64,000 nt of DNA, from the NCBI GenBank assembly GCA_944392135.1, contig CALXVQ010000006.1:1-64000 (forward strand), in the 5' to 3' direction. Shown one piece after another: positions 25,555 through 35,768 of this stretch. A program made the position numbers and the translations under genes. The notes under the pieces are model-generated. The model was not told the origin of the DNA. It saw nothing but the letters and a program-made list of their open reading frames with translations, and made no database searches. Source of the stretch: an uncultured Rickettsiales bacterium (GTDB lineage: Bacteria; Pseudomonadota; Alphaproteobacteria; Rickettsiales; UBA1997). Position 1 is the first letter of the stretch; every line of letters begins with the position of its first letter.

Positions 25555-26328
25555 CTATATTTCTATAATCATTCCATCATATGCTAATTTTACATTATCA
25601 GGAAGCATTTTTGATACACTATCATAATCTATATTTTCGGATAAATGATTTAGAATAACTTGTTTAGGTTTGTATTTTTTAATTCTTTCTAAATTTAGTT
25701 CAATATGGCTATGTCCATTAAGTTTTGGTATTAAATTATTATTTTCAACAATCCACAAATCTAAATCATATAAGTATTTTTCTGTTTCTTCCGGTATTTC
25801 GCTAACATCTGGTGTAAAAACAAAATTTTTATATTTAAAACCATATGAATTAATTTTTTTATGAATAAAAGTTAATGGCAATAATTCAAAATTTGTAGGC
25901 TCTAACTTAAATTTTTTATATGGTTCAAACTTATTTAATGTAATTCTTCCTTCTCCTATTTCATGAAAACCTTCTTGAAAAATAAATGGAAATCTTGATT
26001 TTATAATATTCAAAACATTTTCTTCACTATATATTTTTATTTCTTTTTTAAATTTACTAGCAATATCTGTTAATTCCCAAATACCAATAATATGATCTGC
26101 ATGATCATGGGAAATAAAAATACTATCAATATCTTTAATATTATTTAGCAAGGTTTGCATTCTAATATCTGGCCCACAATCAATTAAAAAAGAAGAATTA
26201 TTTTCTTCAATAAATAGACTACTTCTGGTTCTAAAATTCTTTTTATTATTTATATCAATTTCTCCATGTCTATTCAAAGCTTTTGGTGTTCCATATGCTC
26301 CACCAGAGCCTAAAATTGTAATTTTCAT
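25555..26328 (-). CDS. MBL-fold metallohydrolase (PhnP-like phosphodiesterase family)
   Basis: A 257-residue metallo-beta-lactamase-fold hydrolase. It starts ITILGSGGAYGTPKALNRHGEID, then SLFIEENNSSFLIDCGPDIRMQ, the zinc motif FISHDHADHIIGI, a late His in NGHSHIELNLERIKKYKPK and QVILNHLSENIDY. This layout matches PhnP/GloB-like phosphoribosyl cyclic-phosphate phosphodiesterases found near metG-tatD in many Alphaproteobacteria, though those partners are absent here. Substrate unknown. It starts 7 nt after the upstream nucleotidyltransferase. Confidence 0.88.
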   Translation of the reverse strand: MKITILGSGGAYGTPKALNRHGEIDINNKKNFRTRSSLFIEENNSSFLIDCGPDIRMQTLLNNIKDIDSIFISHDHADHIIGIWELTDIASKFKKEIKIYSEENVLNIIKSRFPFIFQEGFHEIGEGRITLNKFEPYKKFKLEPTNFELLPLTFIHKKINSYGFKYKNFVFTPDVSEIPEETEKYLYDLDLWIVENNNLIPKLNGHSHIELNLERIKKYKPKQVILNHLSENIDYDSVSKMLPDNVKLAYDGMIIEI

Positions 26329-26334
26329 ATGCTT

Positions 26335-27363
26335 TTATTTTATTAATAAATTATTTGAATTATTTTCTAAACTTTTTAATTTTTCAAGTATTTTAGATTT
26401 TTTTGTACTTCTTGCTTTTTCTAAGATTTTGCATTCTTGAATAAATTTTGTTTTATTCTCATTATGACAATATTGATATAATTTATTAAAAATATCTAAA
26501 TTACTATTAATTTGTCTTTTATTATATGGCCTTTTACTCTCAATTTCTAAGAATTTTAAAAAATTTTTATCATTCAAAACTCTTGAAACTTCTGGGAAAA
26601 CTCTTTCAACTATTTTACTTTTATTAGTTGTCTCAACAAAATTTTTAATATTATCACATCTAGATACCATAAGTAAAAATTTAGCTAAAAATTCGGCTTT
26701 TGATCTTTCTTTTCTATCCACAAAAACTTTTAAGGCATCAATATTTTTTTTATGCCTTTCTTCTGTCATATTATCTTCTATTACAAAATGTTGTCCATCC
26801 TTAAATACAAAATCTTTAAAGCCATATTTTGATACATGTACCAGCATTCTACTAACAACTCTATAATAATCTTTTGTATCTTCTTTAAATTGTGTAACTT
26901 TTGTTCTCAAAGCCTTAATTGTTTCATTATCATTGATTTCTACATTACCATCTTTATTAATTGTAGCATAAAAATTATCAATTTCAAATGTACCAAATGG
27001 TCGTGTTTTGCAATAATCTTTTTTCAAACATAACTCAAAAATTTTATCACCTTTTTTATATTGAGTCATTGCTAAATTACTTTTTGTTTCTCCATGTCCT
27101 CCAACAACTTTATATTTTGTGTTTTTTAAATGTTTTTTTATATTATTAAAATTTTGCCTTTCTTCTTCACCAACAAGCATTAAATCGTAATCATCTACAC
27201 TTCTATCTTTTCTTAAATCATTTTTTAGTAAGGCACCACCCATAAAAATAATTTTACTTAAACCACTTTTTTTTCTAAAATCATTTACAGGCTTAAAAGC
27301 ATCATAATTTAGTTCCGGAAAATCTGATTTTTTAATCTCCTTTCCATCTAAAATAAATTTCAT
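26335..27363 (-). CDS. Pol-beta-type nucleotidyltransferase, CCA-/poly(A)-polymerase-head-like
   Basis: A 342-residue protein whose N-terminal region carries a pol-beta nucleotidyltransferase signature: IIFMGGALLKNDLRKDR, then SVDDYDLMLVGEE (~40-70), with the DxD metal motif as DYD. This resembles the head domain of CCA-adding enzymes and poly(A) polymerases, but the flanking sequence differs from standard Cca/PcnB and I see no HD domain. The C-terminal half is helical and basic (TRSTKKSKILEKLKSLENN-like end). Substrate unknown. The ATG has a very strong AAGGAGG Shine-Dalgarno directly after a terminator-like hairpin, suggesting a regulated leader. Confidence 0.72.
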   Translation of the reverse strand: MKFILDGKEIKKSDFPELNYDAFKPVNDFRKKSGLSKIIFMGGALLKNDLRKDRSVDDYDLMLVGEEERQNFNNIKKHLKNTKYKVVGGHGETKSNLAMTQYKKGDKIFELCLKKDYCKTRPFGTFEIDNFYATINKDGNVEINDNETIKALRTKVTQFKEDTKDYYRVVSRMLVHVSKYGFKDFVFKDGQHFVIEDNMTEERHKKNIDALKVFVDRKERSKAEFLAKFLLMVSRCDNIKNFVETTNKSKIVERVFPEVSRVLNDKNFLKFLEIESKRPYNKRQINSNLDIFNKLYQYCHNENKTKFIQECKILEKARSTKKSKILEKLKSLENNSNNLLIK

Positions 27364-27375
27364 TTGCCCTCCTTA

Positions 27376-27407
27376 TAAAAAAAGCTCTTGTATAAATTAC
27401 AAGAGCT
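27376..27407 (-). terminator. Terminator-like hairpin directly before the nucleotidyltransferase RBS (attenuator?)
   Basis: Read on the minus strand, AGCTCTTGTA pairs perfectly with TACAAGAGCT (27383-27392 and 27398-27407) around a 5-nt loop and is followed by seven T, then AAGGAGG and the ATG at 27363. A terminator so close to the RBS suggests attenuation of this gene or a promoter embedded in the hairpin. Confidence 0.65.
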
Positions 27408-27411
27408 TAAA

Positions 27412-27446
27412 AGGTAATAAAAAAATTCTTGCAAAAGCAAGAATTT
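27412..27446 (-). terminator. Intrinsic terminator after the GT2 glycosyltransferase
   Basis: AAATTCTTGC and GCAAGAATTT (27423-27432, 27437-27446) form a 10-bp stem with a 4-nt loop; on the minus strand a run of T follows. It lies ~120 nt after the glycosyltransferase stop and 5' of the second hairpin. Confidence 0.75.
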
Positions 27447-27568
27447 GAAAATATTTTAAATATATAAACATTCTTATTAATTTTCTAAAAATATTAATAT
27501 ATTTAAAAATCATGTTATATATAATATAATTTTTGGATATTGTAGTATATTATTTTATTTTTTGCAAG

Positions 27569-28339
27569 TTATTTTTTATTTTTTGATTTTGATAAATCAT
27601 ATTCTACCCATTTTGCAATTTTTAAAAATCTAAAATATGATAAAACCATAGCTCTAATAAAACCAAAACTTCCATATGCAAAATATCTTTGAATAAAATA
27701 ATATTTAAAAAATTGTCTAGGAAATTCTGTTATTAATCTAATTTTGCCATAATGTTTATTTTCCTTTATAGCTGTATTTACTAATTCGCTACTATGTAAA
27801 TTATATTTGTTTACAGAATCAAAAATTGTTAAGAAACAATAGTGCAATATATAATTTTTTAATTGGCCTATCTTATTAGTATTAGAAATATCAACCCTAT
27901 CTTTATTCATTAAATCTTTTGGAATTGTGCAAACTTTTCTATTATAAAGTCTTACAGGGTTAAATTTTCTAACAAAAAAGTTTGGTTTTGTTGAATATGG
28001 AGGCATATCAACAATTTTTATTTTATAGGCATCATACACACAATTTTCTTTTAATTTATTTATTTCGTTTATTAAATTATTAGATAAAACTTCATCTGCA
28101 TCAATCATTAAAACAAAATCATTTTTGCATTGTTCTTGTGCAAAATATTTTTGATCACAATAACTAATCCATTTATTAAAAACAAACTTGCAATTATATT
28201 TTTTTGCAATTTCTTCTGTTTTATCAGTACTTCCACTATCAACAATAACTATTTCATCAGCTACTTGTTTTACAGCTTCAAGTGTTTTAGGTAATCTTTT
28301 TTCTTCATTTAATGTAACAATATAAGCAGAAATTTTCAT
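27569..28339 (-). CDS. Family 2 glycosyltransferase, LPS-core (KdtX/WaaE-like)
   Basis: A 256-residue GT-A glycosyltransferase. It opens ISAYIVTLNEEKRLPKTLEA, EIVIVDSGSTDKTEEIAKKY, then FVLMIDADEVLS with the metal-binding DAD. The size and the KWISYCDQKYFAQEQCKNDFVLMIDADE pattern match WaaE/KdtX-type enzymes that add sugars to the LPS inner core. It should act on the cytoplasmic face of the inner membrane. It sits after rho with a strong terminator between. Confidence 0.88.
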   Translation of the reverse strand: MKISAYIVTLNEEKRLPKTLEAVKQVADEIVIVDSGSTDKTEEIAKKYNCKFVFNKWISYCDQKYFAQEQCKNDFVLMIDADEVLSNNLINEINKLKENCVYDAYKIKIVDMPPYSTKPNFFVRKFNPVRLYNRKVCTIPKDLMNKDRVDISNTNKIGQLKNYILHYCFLTIFDSVNKYNLHSSELVNTAIKENKHYGKIRLITEFPRQFFKYYFIQRYFAYGSFGFIRAMVLSYFRFLKIAKWVEYDLSKSKNKK

Positions 28340-28363
28340 ATTTTTCCTTTAAAAATAAATAAA

Positions 28364-28386
28364 ATTTCCCCTTAAAAAGGGGAAAT
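28364..28386 (-). terminator. Intrinsic terminator of rho
   Basis: ATTTCCCC and GGGGAAAT (28364-28371, 28379-28386) form an 8-bp GC-containing stem with a 7-nt loop. On the minus strand it is followed by TTTTATTT. It lies between the rho stop (28393) and the glycosyltransferase start (28339). Confidence 0.85.
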
Positions 28387-28392
28387 AGAAAA

Positions 28393-30144
28393 TTAAGAAT
28401 TCATTGTTTCAAAAAATTCATCATTATTTTTTGTATTTTTCATCTTATCTTTTAAGAATTCCATTGCTTCAACACTATTCATAGATGTTAATATCTTTCT
28501 AAGCATCCAAGTTTTAGACAATCTAGCTTTATCAATAAGTAGATCTTCTTTTCTTGTACCAGATTTTGTAATATCCATAGCAGGGAAAATTCTTTTATCA
28601 GATAATTTTCTATCTAAAATAATTTCTGAGTTTCCTGTTCCTTTAAACTCTTCAAAAATAACTTCATCCATTTTTGAACCTGTTTCAATTAAAGCTGTGG
28701 CAATAATTGTTAAAGAACCACCTTCTTCTATATTTCTCGCAGCCCCAAAAAATCTTTTAGGTTTTTGTAAAGCATTAGCATCAACACCACCTGTCAAAAC
28801 TTTTCCAGAAGATGGAATAACATTATTATAAGCTCTTGCAAGTCTAGTAATTGAATCTAATAAAATTATAACATCTTTTTTATATTCTACTAATCTTTTT
28901 GCTTTTTCAATAACTATTTCAGCTAATTGCACATGTCTATGTGCTGGTTCATCAAATGTAGAACTAATAACTTCACCTTTAACAGATCTAGCCATATCTG
29001 TAACTTCTTCTGGCCTTTCATCAATTAACAATACCATCAAATAAGCATCAGGATGTGCTTTTGTAATTGAATGTGCTATATTTTGCATTAAAACAGTTTT
29101 ACCAGTTCTAGGTGGAGCAACAATTAAAGCTCTTTGTCCTTTACCCATAGGTGTGATCATGTCAATAATTCTAGAACTATCATCGCCTTTTACTAAATAA
29201 GCTTCTTCATTTTCTAATTGTAATTTTTTATCAGGAAATAATGGGGTTAGTTCTTCAAACCTTGGCCTTAATTTCAAACCAGAAGGATCTAAAAAATTCA
29301 CCTCCATAATTTTAACTAATGAAAAATATTTTTCACTTTTTTTAGGAGCCTTTACTTCTCCTTTTACTAAATCACCAGTTCTTAAACCAAATTTTTTAAT
29401 TTGATTAGGTGATACATAAATATCATCAGGTCCTGCAACATAATTGCTAAATTGAGATCTTAAAAAACCAAAACCATCAGGTAAAATTTCTAAAACACCT
29501 TCACCAATAATTATATTTGCTGGATTTACATTTGAAAAACTTTTAAGAATTGCATATATCATATCTTGTTTGTTAAGATCTGTTATATTATTCACTTCAT
29601 ATTTTTCAGCCATAGCAATTAACTCTTCATGAGTCATATGTTTTAAATCATTAAATTCAACTGTTTCTGGTGGTGGTAAAGGTTTTTCTTCTTTTATTTC
29701 TGCAATATTTTCTTCTTTGTTTTCATTAATATTGTCTTCTGGTATATTATTAAAATTTTGTTTTTCTTCATTAATATTTGTATTATTTATATTATTTTCT
29801 TCTATACTTTTATTGCCATTAGAAATAATATCACTTTCTTTTATTTCTATATTTTTGTTATCATCTAAATTTTGATTATTTGAAAGTAAATCTACATCAT
29901 TATTTTTTTCAATTATATCTTCATTTTTATTTTTTTTCTTTCTTGTAATACTTTTTTTAGTATTATTTTCATTTGTAAAAATAACAGCCTCCTCTTCATT
30001 CTTTTTATTTAAATTATTGATAATTTCTTGATTATCAACTTTACTTTTTAAAACAAGTTTTTTCTTAGGCTTGATAACTTTTTGATCAGATAACTCATCA
30101 TTTTCTAATGAAGTATCATTAATTAAATTATTATTATTATCCAT
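28393..30144 (-). CDS. rho: Transcription termination factor Rho with long Asn/Glu-rich N-terminal extension
   Basis: A 583-residue Rho helicase. Residues 1-~160 form a low-complexity Lys/Asn/Glu extension absent from short Rho proteins. The Rho N-domain then starts at [21 protein letters not shown], with the cold-shock RNA-binding domain ([36 protein letters not shown]). The ATPase core has Walker [26 protein letters not shown], Walker B ([17 protein letters not shown]), the Q-loop and [31 protein letters not shown]. Complete. It forms its own transcription unit with a terminator after it. Confidence 0.96.
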   Translation of the reverse strand: MDNNNNLINDTSLENDELSDQKVIKPKKKLVLKSKVDNQEIINNLNKKNEEEAVIFTNENNTKKSITRKKKNKNEDIIEKNNDVDLLSNNQNLDDNKNIEIKESDIISNGNKSIEENNINNTNINEEKQNFNNIPEDNINENKEENIAEIKEEKPLPPPETVEFNDLKHMTHEELIAMAEKYEVNNITDLNKQDMIYAILKSFSNVNPANIIIGEGVLEILPDGFGFLRSQFSNYVAGPDDIYVSPNQIKKFGLRTGDLVKGEVKAPKKSEKYFSLVKIMEVNFLDPSGLKLRPRFEELTPLFPDKKLQLENEEAYLVKGDDSSRIIDMITPMGKGQRALIVAPPRTGKTVLMQNIAHSITKAHPDAYLMVLLIDERPEEVTDMARSVKGEVISSTFDEPAHRHVQLAEIVIEKAKRLVEYKKDVIILLDSITRLARAYNNVIPSSGKVLTGGVDANALQKPKRFFGAARNIEEGGSLTIIATALIETGSKMDEVIFEEFKGTGNSEIILDRKLSDKRIFPAMDITKSGTRKEDLLIDKARLSKTWMLRKILTSMNSVEAMEFLKDKMKNTKNNDEFFETMNS

Positions 30145-30315
30145 ATGTAAAAATTATTATTAAATTAGATTATTTTATTGAAAATTGATTTTTATATAAA
30201 ATCTTTAACAAGCCACATTATCATAATATTTTTTATAAAAGTCAAGAAAAAATATTTATATTGATTTTTTATTTTTTTATTAGTAAACTAGTATATATTA
30301 AAAAAACAAGTTAAA

Positions 30316-30789
30316 ATGGCAATAAATAAAGTAATTTTAATAGGTAATGTTGGCAAGGATCCTGAAGTTAGGACAATGAGCAACGGAAATGATGTAGCAA
30401 CTTTTAGTTTAGCAACTACTGATGTTTGGAAAGATAAAACAACCCATGAAAGAAAAGAAAAAACTGAATGGCATAGAATTGTTGTTTACAGTCCGGGTTT
30501 AGCAAACATTGTAAAGCTTTATGTAAAAAAGGGTACTAAATTGTATTTAGAAGGTGCTTTACAAACCAGAAAATGGGTTAGCAGTGATGGCCTTGAAAAA
30601 TATGCAACCGAAGTTGTTTTACAAGGTTTTAATGCTGTATTACAAATATTAGATGCTAGAAATTCTTCATCTAATAATAATTCTCAACAAATGGATCCAG
30701 CAGAGCTTGAATCATTAGAAAATGAAGCAGAAGCAATGGATGCAAGTGAATTTGTTGATACAAAAATAGACGATGATATTCCATTTTAA
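30316..30789 (+). CDS. ssb: Single-stranded DNA-binding protein
   Basis: A 157-residue SSB. The OB-fold (1-~110) begins MAINKVILIGNVGKDPEVR, continues EWHRIVVYSPGLANIVKLYVKKGTKLYLEGALQTRKW and ends near EVVLQGF. A short linker with NSSSNNNSQQ leads to the acidic tail ending DDDIPF, the partner-protein docking tip. Normal length. Divergent from rho; followed by a strong terminator. Confidence 0.97.
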   Translation: MAINKVILIGNVGKDPEVRTMSNGNDVATFSLATTDVWKDKTTHERKEKTEWHRIVVYSPGLANIVKLYVKKGTKLYLEGALQTRKWVSSDGLEKYATEVVLQGFNAVLQILDARNSSSNNNSQQMDPAELESLENEAEAMDASEFVDTKIDDDIPF

Positions 30790-30810
30790 TAAGATATCTT
30801 AGTAGTATAT

Positions 30811-30840
30811 AAAAAAATCACCAAAATTGGTGATTTTTTT
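30811..30840 (+). terminator. Intrinsic terminator of ssb
   Basis: AAATCACCAA and TTGGTGATTT (30815-30824, 30827-30836) form a near-continuous hairpin, flanked by A-run and T-run so that it can act on both strands. It lies ~25 nt after the ssb stop; the second repeat cluster starts about 65 nt beyond. Confidence 0.9.
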
Positions 30841-30903
30841 GTTGCTATTTTTATTTTATATATTCTTTTATTTTCTGATTTGGTATTTATTTCAATTATA
30901 TAT

Positions 30904-31737
30904 GGATTGCCACGAACCTTCGGTTCTCGCAATGACAGGTCTAGAATAAACGAGATTGCCACGAGTTGCAAAAGCAACTCTCGCAATGACAGTGGGAGTA
31001 TGGTGGCCTTCGCAATGACAGTTCTTTTTTCGTCATTGCGAGCAAAGCGAAGCAATCCATAAACCACTAATAATAAACACAAAAACAGAAAAGAAAAAGA
31101 AATCATCGTCCCTTGCCCCCTTCGTCATTGCGAGACTTCGTAGAAGTCGTGGCAATCCATAAACCACAAAAAGTTAATATAAAAATAGAAAAGAAAAAGA
31201 ATTATTTACTATTCATCAAGTCAAAGAATTAATTTTAAATGAAATATTAATTTTCAATTTTCAATTTTCAATTTCTTATGCTTCGTTCGTTTCGCACTTC
31301 GTGGGACGACAAGCTAAAATGATTGTGTAAGCATTATCATTTTTCCACTTTGTGCTTCAATTTTCAATTTCTCTCTCAACCCCCCTGTTGCTTCGCAACA
31401 TCCCCCCTTACAAAGGGAGGCAAGCCCCCATAAATCACTACTCACTGCTCTTCGTCATTGCGAGACTTCGTAGAAGTCGTGGCAATCCATAAACCACAAA
31501 AAGTTAATATAAAAATAGAAAAGAAAAAGAAATCACTATTATTTATCAAATTAAAGAATTAATTTCAAATGAAGTATTAATTTTTTAATTTTCAATTTCT
31601 TATAGATTGCCACGAACCTTCGGTTCTCGCAATGACAGGTCTAGAATAAACGAGATTGCCACAAACCTTCGGTTCTCGCAATAACAAGCCTAGAATAAAC
31701 AAGATCGCCACTTCTTCTTTGAAGTCTTACAATGACG
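30904..31737. repeat. Cluster B of short palindromic hairpin repeats
   Basis: About eight copies of the ATTGCGAG/GTGGCAATC family at 30904-30937, 30951-30991, 31031-31060, 31122-31160, 31452-31490, 31604-31637, 31651-31686 and 31701-31737. Cores include AACC/GGTT, GTTGC/GCAAC and ACTTC/GAAGT. A fragment is at 31001-31020. Positions 31121-31201 and 31451-31531 are an identical 81-nt direct repeat, 330 nt apart, covering a hairpin plus an A/G-rich tail. I see no gene between ssb and yajQ; apparent frames here arise from the repeats. Confidence 0.88.
31215..31371 (+). repeat. Dispersed ~157-bp repeat, copy 1
   Basis: Nearly the same sequence as 44780-44936, 13.5 kb away. It starts ATCAAGTCAAAGAATTAATT, contains a triplicated TTTTCAA tract, CTTCGTTCGTTTCGCACTTC, GGGACGACAAGCTAAAATGA and ends ACTTTGTGCTTCAA plus a T/C-rich tail. 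A shorter degenerate copy of its 5' half is at ~31545-31603. Non-coding as far as I can see, always embedded among the hairpin repeats. Confidence 0.8.
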
Positions 31738-31784
31738 ACTTTGGGAGTTAAATAATCATTTATAATTGTAATATATAAAAATAA

Positions 31785-32282
31785 CTAATCTCTAAAATTA
31801 ATAAACTGCAATGGCAATTCTAAATTTAAATCTTTTACAAGTTGAATTGTTGCTTGTAAATCATTTTTACTTTTACCACTAACTCTTAATTCTTGACCTT
31901 GTATTGAAGCTTGTACTTTAAGTTTTGAATCTTTAATGGCTTTTGTAATTTTTTTAGCCATTTCTTGTTCTATGCCTTCTTTGATTTTGATTGTCTGTCT
32001 AAGTGAATTTCCACTGGCTTTTTCTGGTGTTTGAAATTCTAGTGCTTTTGTGTCTAATTTTCTTTTTACAAAACAACCTTTTAATGATGATTGTATTTGT
32101 TCTAATGCATATTCACTTTCTGCCGTGGCAATCATTTGTTTTTCTTTTTTTTCAAGTTCTAAACTCCATTTTACATTTTTGAAATCATATCTATTACCGA
32201 TTTCTCTTTGTACCCCATTAATAGCATTTAAAACTTCTTGGTAATCTATTTGTGAAACTATATCAAAACTTGGCATATACAA
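31785..32282 (-). CDS. yajQ: YajQ family nucleotide-binding protein
   Basis: A 165-residue YajQ/UPF0234 protein: MPSFDIVSQIDYQEVLNAINGVQREIGNRYDFK, then KEGIEQEMAKKITKAIKDSKLKVQASIQGQELRVSGKSKNDLQATIQLVKDLNLELPLQFINFRD, all canonical. Homologues bind nucleotides, and some bind cyclic di-GMP. The track start has two residues (MY) before MPSF; the true start is probably the second Met. Single gene. Confidence 0.95.
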   Translation of the reverse strand: MYMPSFDIVSQIDYQEVLNAINGVQREIGNRYDFKNVKWSLELEKKEKQMIATAESEYALEQIQSSLKGCFVKRKLDTKALEFQTPEKASGNSLRQTIKIKEGIEQEMAKKITKAIKDSKLKVQASIQGQELRVSGKSKNDLQATIQLVKDLNLELPLQFINFRD

Positions 32283-32341
32283 CCATAATTATTATTATTG
32301 AAATTATTATAAAAATAAAATCTTATTTTGCAAATATAATA

Positions 32342-33373
<1,032 letters not shown>

Positions 33374-33377
33374 CTAA

Positions 33378-33464
<87 letters not shown>

Positions 33465-33544
33465 ATTAAACATATTTATATAATACTTTTTATAATATTA
33501 TTTTTCAAGCTTTAAAAACGACTATTTTTCTAAAAAATCATTTC

Positions 33545-33573
33545 TTGACAATAATTATCTTACATTGTATATT
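33545..33573 (+). promoter_or_regulatory. Strong sigma-70 promoter of the ADP-forming acetate-CoA ligase gene
   Basis: TTGACA (33545-33550) and TATATT (33568-33573) are separated by an optimal 17 bp, ~65 bp upstream of the ATG at 33637. One of the best -35/-10 matches I noticed in the window. Confidence 0.65.
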
Positions 33574-33636
33574 GTGTAATATAATTATATGTTATATATA
33601 ATGTCTTTATATAAATATTAATAAAATAATAGTAAA

Positions 33637-35718
33637 ATGAGTTTAGAGTCGTTTTTTGCTCCTAAATCTGTTGCGGTAGTAGGTGTGTCCGAAAATCCTG
33701 CAAAATTAGGTGCATTAGTTTTTAAAAATTTACAAGATGCTGGTTTTAAAGGTAAATTATATCCAGTTAATCCTAAAAATGCGGGACAAGTTTTATATGG
33801 TGAAACTTGTTATGGCAGTGTAAAGGACATTAAAGAACCTGTTGATCTGGTTGTATTAGTTGTTCCTGCAAAATTTTGTTCAGCAACTGTTGATGATTGT
33901 ATAGCAAATAAAGCTAAAAATATTAGTATTATTACAGCTGGTTTTGCTGAAACAGGAAATAAAGAATTAGAAGCAGAAATTGCTAAAAAATGTATTGATA
34001 ATGGTATTAATTTATTGGGCCCTAACTGTTTAGGTCATATTTCTACATTTAACAATTTAAATGCATCATTCGCTGATGGTTTCCCTGCAAAAGGAAATGT
34101 TACATTTATTTCACAATCCGGTGCTTATTGTTCAGCTATGTTAGATTGGGCTGAAAAGAAAGGTATTGGTTTTTCAAACTTTATTTCAATTGGTAATAAA
34201 GCTGTTATGGGTGAAGATAAATTACTTGATGCTTTAAAAGATGATCCACATACAACAGCTTTCGTTTTTTATCTTGAAAGTTTAAAAAATGGTAAAGAAT
34301 TCTTAAAAGTTTTAAAAGAAGTTTCAAAAACAAAACCTTGTGTTATTATGGAACCTGGAAAATCAAAGAAAGCACAAGCTGCTTCTTTATCACACACAGG
34401 AAGTTTAGCTCCTAATTATAGAGTTTTAGAAATTGCTATTGAAAGATCTGGTGCAATTCAAGCTCACAACACAAGAGAATTATTTGGCTTATTAGAAATT
34501 TTACAATATGCTCATCATCATGATTTTGATGGACAAATTGCTGTTTTAACTAATGCTGGTGGTGTTGGTGTTTTAACTAGCGATTTGTGTGAAGAAAATG
34601 GTTTAGATCAAGCTAGACCAAGCGAAGAAACTATTGCAAAATTAAAGGCAACATTGCCAGCAGAAGCAGCATTTGGTAACCCTGTTGATGTTATTGGTGA
34701 TGCAAAAGCTGATAGATATGAAAATGCTTTAAAAATTCTTTGCGAAAGTGGAGAATACAAAAACATTTTAGTTCTTTTAACACCTCAAATGGGAACAGAT
34801 GCAAAAGGTACAGCAGAAGCTATTGTAAAATTGTATCCACAATTCCCAAATGTAAATATTTTTGCAGCTTTCATTGGTGGAAAGAGAGTTCAACCAGGTG
34901 TTGATATTCTTAATGCTAACCATATAGTTAATTTTGAATATCCAACAGATGCTACAACATTACTCGGTTTATTAAAAGCCCAAATGAAATTCAAGACCTT
35001 AAATACTGTTGAAGTTAAAACAAAAGAAGTTCCAGCTGATATCAAAAAAGCTATTCAAGATGCAAAAGCAGAAGGTTTAGCATCATTACCACAAAATGTT
35101 GTTAATATGATTATGGATCATTATGGTATTGATTATCCTAAATCCGGCAACTTTACAGATAAAGCACAAGCTCTTGAATTCTGCAAAAAATTATTCCCAA
35201 AACCTGTTGTATTAAAGTTATCAGCTCCTGATGCTTTACATAAAACAGAAATGAAAGGTATTTACTTAAATGTTGATGATGAAGCTAAATTCAACGAAGG
35301 TTGGGAAGGTTTATATGCATCTATTAATAAATTCAATTTAAAAGGTGCAAGTATTCTTATTCAAGAAATGATTACAAAAGCTACTGAAACAATTATTGGT
35401 GTAAATTCTGATAAAAATTTCGGTAGAGTTATGGTATTCGGAACAGGTGGTATTTATACCGAAATCATGAAAGATACAACATTAAGAATTTTACCTGCTA
35501 ATGACTTTGATGAAATGATTAAAGAAACAAAAGTTGGTATTATTTTAAATGGTGTTAGAGGTGAAGAACCTAAGGCTGTAAAACCATTGGCTGACACACT
35601 TGCTAAAATTCAACAAGTTGTTCTTGAAATTCCAGAAATCACAGCAATTGATGCTAACCCTGCTTTAATTACAAAAGACAGAGCAGTTGTTGTTGATTTT
35701 AAAATGTTATTGAAATAA
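33637..35718 (+). CDS. Acetate-CoA ligase (ADP-forming), fused alpha-beta subunits
   Basis: A 693-residue NDP-forming acyl-CoA synthetase that converts acetyl-CoA, ADP and Pi to acetate, CoA and ATP. The N-terminal CoA-binding domain (FFAPKSVAVVGVSENPAKLG) and succinyl-CoA-ligase-like domain with the phosphohistidine region SLSHTGSLAPNYR cover ~1-460. The C-terminal ATP-grasp subunit (~475-693) has KPVVLKLSAPDALHKTEMKGIYLN and FGRVMVFGTGGIYTE. It provides substrate-level ATP in anaerobic or acetate-forming metabolism and is common in archaea and anaerobic bacteria. It has a strong promoter and its own terminator. Unusually GC-enriched codon choice suggests high expression. Confidence 0.92.
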   Translation: MSLESFFAPKSVAVVGVSENPAKLGALVFKNLQDAGFKGKLYPVNPKNAGQVLYGETCYGSVKDIKEPVDLVVLVVPAKFCSATVDDCIANKAKNISIITAGFAETGNKELEAEIAKKCIDNGINLLGPNCLGHISTFNNLNASFADGFPAKGNVTFISQSGAYCSAMLDWAEKKGIGFSNFISIGNKAVMGEDKLLDALKDDPHTTAFVFYLESLKNGKEFLKVLKEVSKTKPCVIMEPGKSKKAQAASLSHTGSLAPNYRVLEIAIERSGAIQAHNTRELFGLLEILQYAHHHDFDGQIAVLTNAGGVGVLTSDLCEENGLDQARPSEETIAKLKATLPAEAAFGNPVDVIGDAKADRYENALKILCESGEYKNILVLLTPQMGTDAKGTAEAIVKLYPQFPNVNIFAAFIGGKRVQPGVDILNANHIVNFEYPTDATTLLGLLKAQMKFKTLNTVEVKTKEVPADIKKAIQDAKAEGLASLPQNVVNMIMDHYGIDYPKSGNFTDKAQALEFCKKLFPKPVVLKLSAPDALHKTEMKGIYLNVDDEAKFNEGWEGLYASINKFNLKGASILIQEMITKATETIIGVNSDKNFGRVMVFGTGGIYTEIMKDTTLRILPANDFDEMIKETKVGIILNGVRGEEPKAVKPLADTLAKIQQVVLEIPEITAIDANPALITKDRAVVVDFKMLLK

Positions 35719-35739
35719 TATAAATATATTTAATTTAAA

Positions 35740-35768
35740 AATACCCACTTTTTAGTGGGTATTTTTTA
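35740..35768 (+). terminator. Bidirectional intrinsic terminator after the acetate-CoA ligase gene
   Basis: AATACCCACT and AGTGGGTATT (35740-35749, 35754-35763) pair around TTTT and are flanked by A-run and T-run. On the minus strand it overlaps the stop of the broken small ORF at 35752, consistent with a shared terminator. Confidence 0.88.

Noticed and set aside
30786..31106. 106-residue minus ORF and 60-residue plus ORF at 30880-31062
   Set aside because: They also translate the repeat arms and the ssb terminator; such ORFs recur wherever the repeat occurs.
30904..31737. CRISPR array
   Set aside because: Units are themselves palindromes with variable cores and irregular spacing; there are no uniform direct repeats with regular unique spacers and no cas genes.
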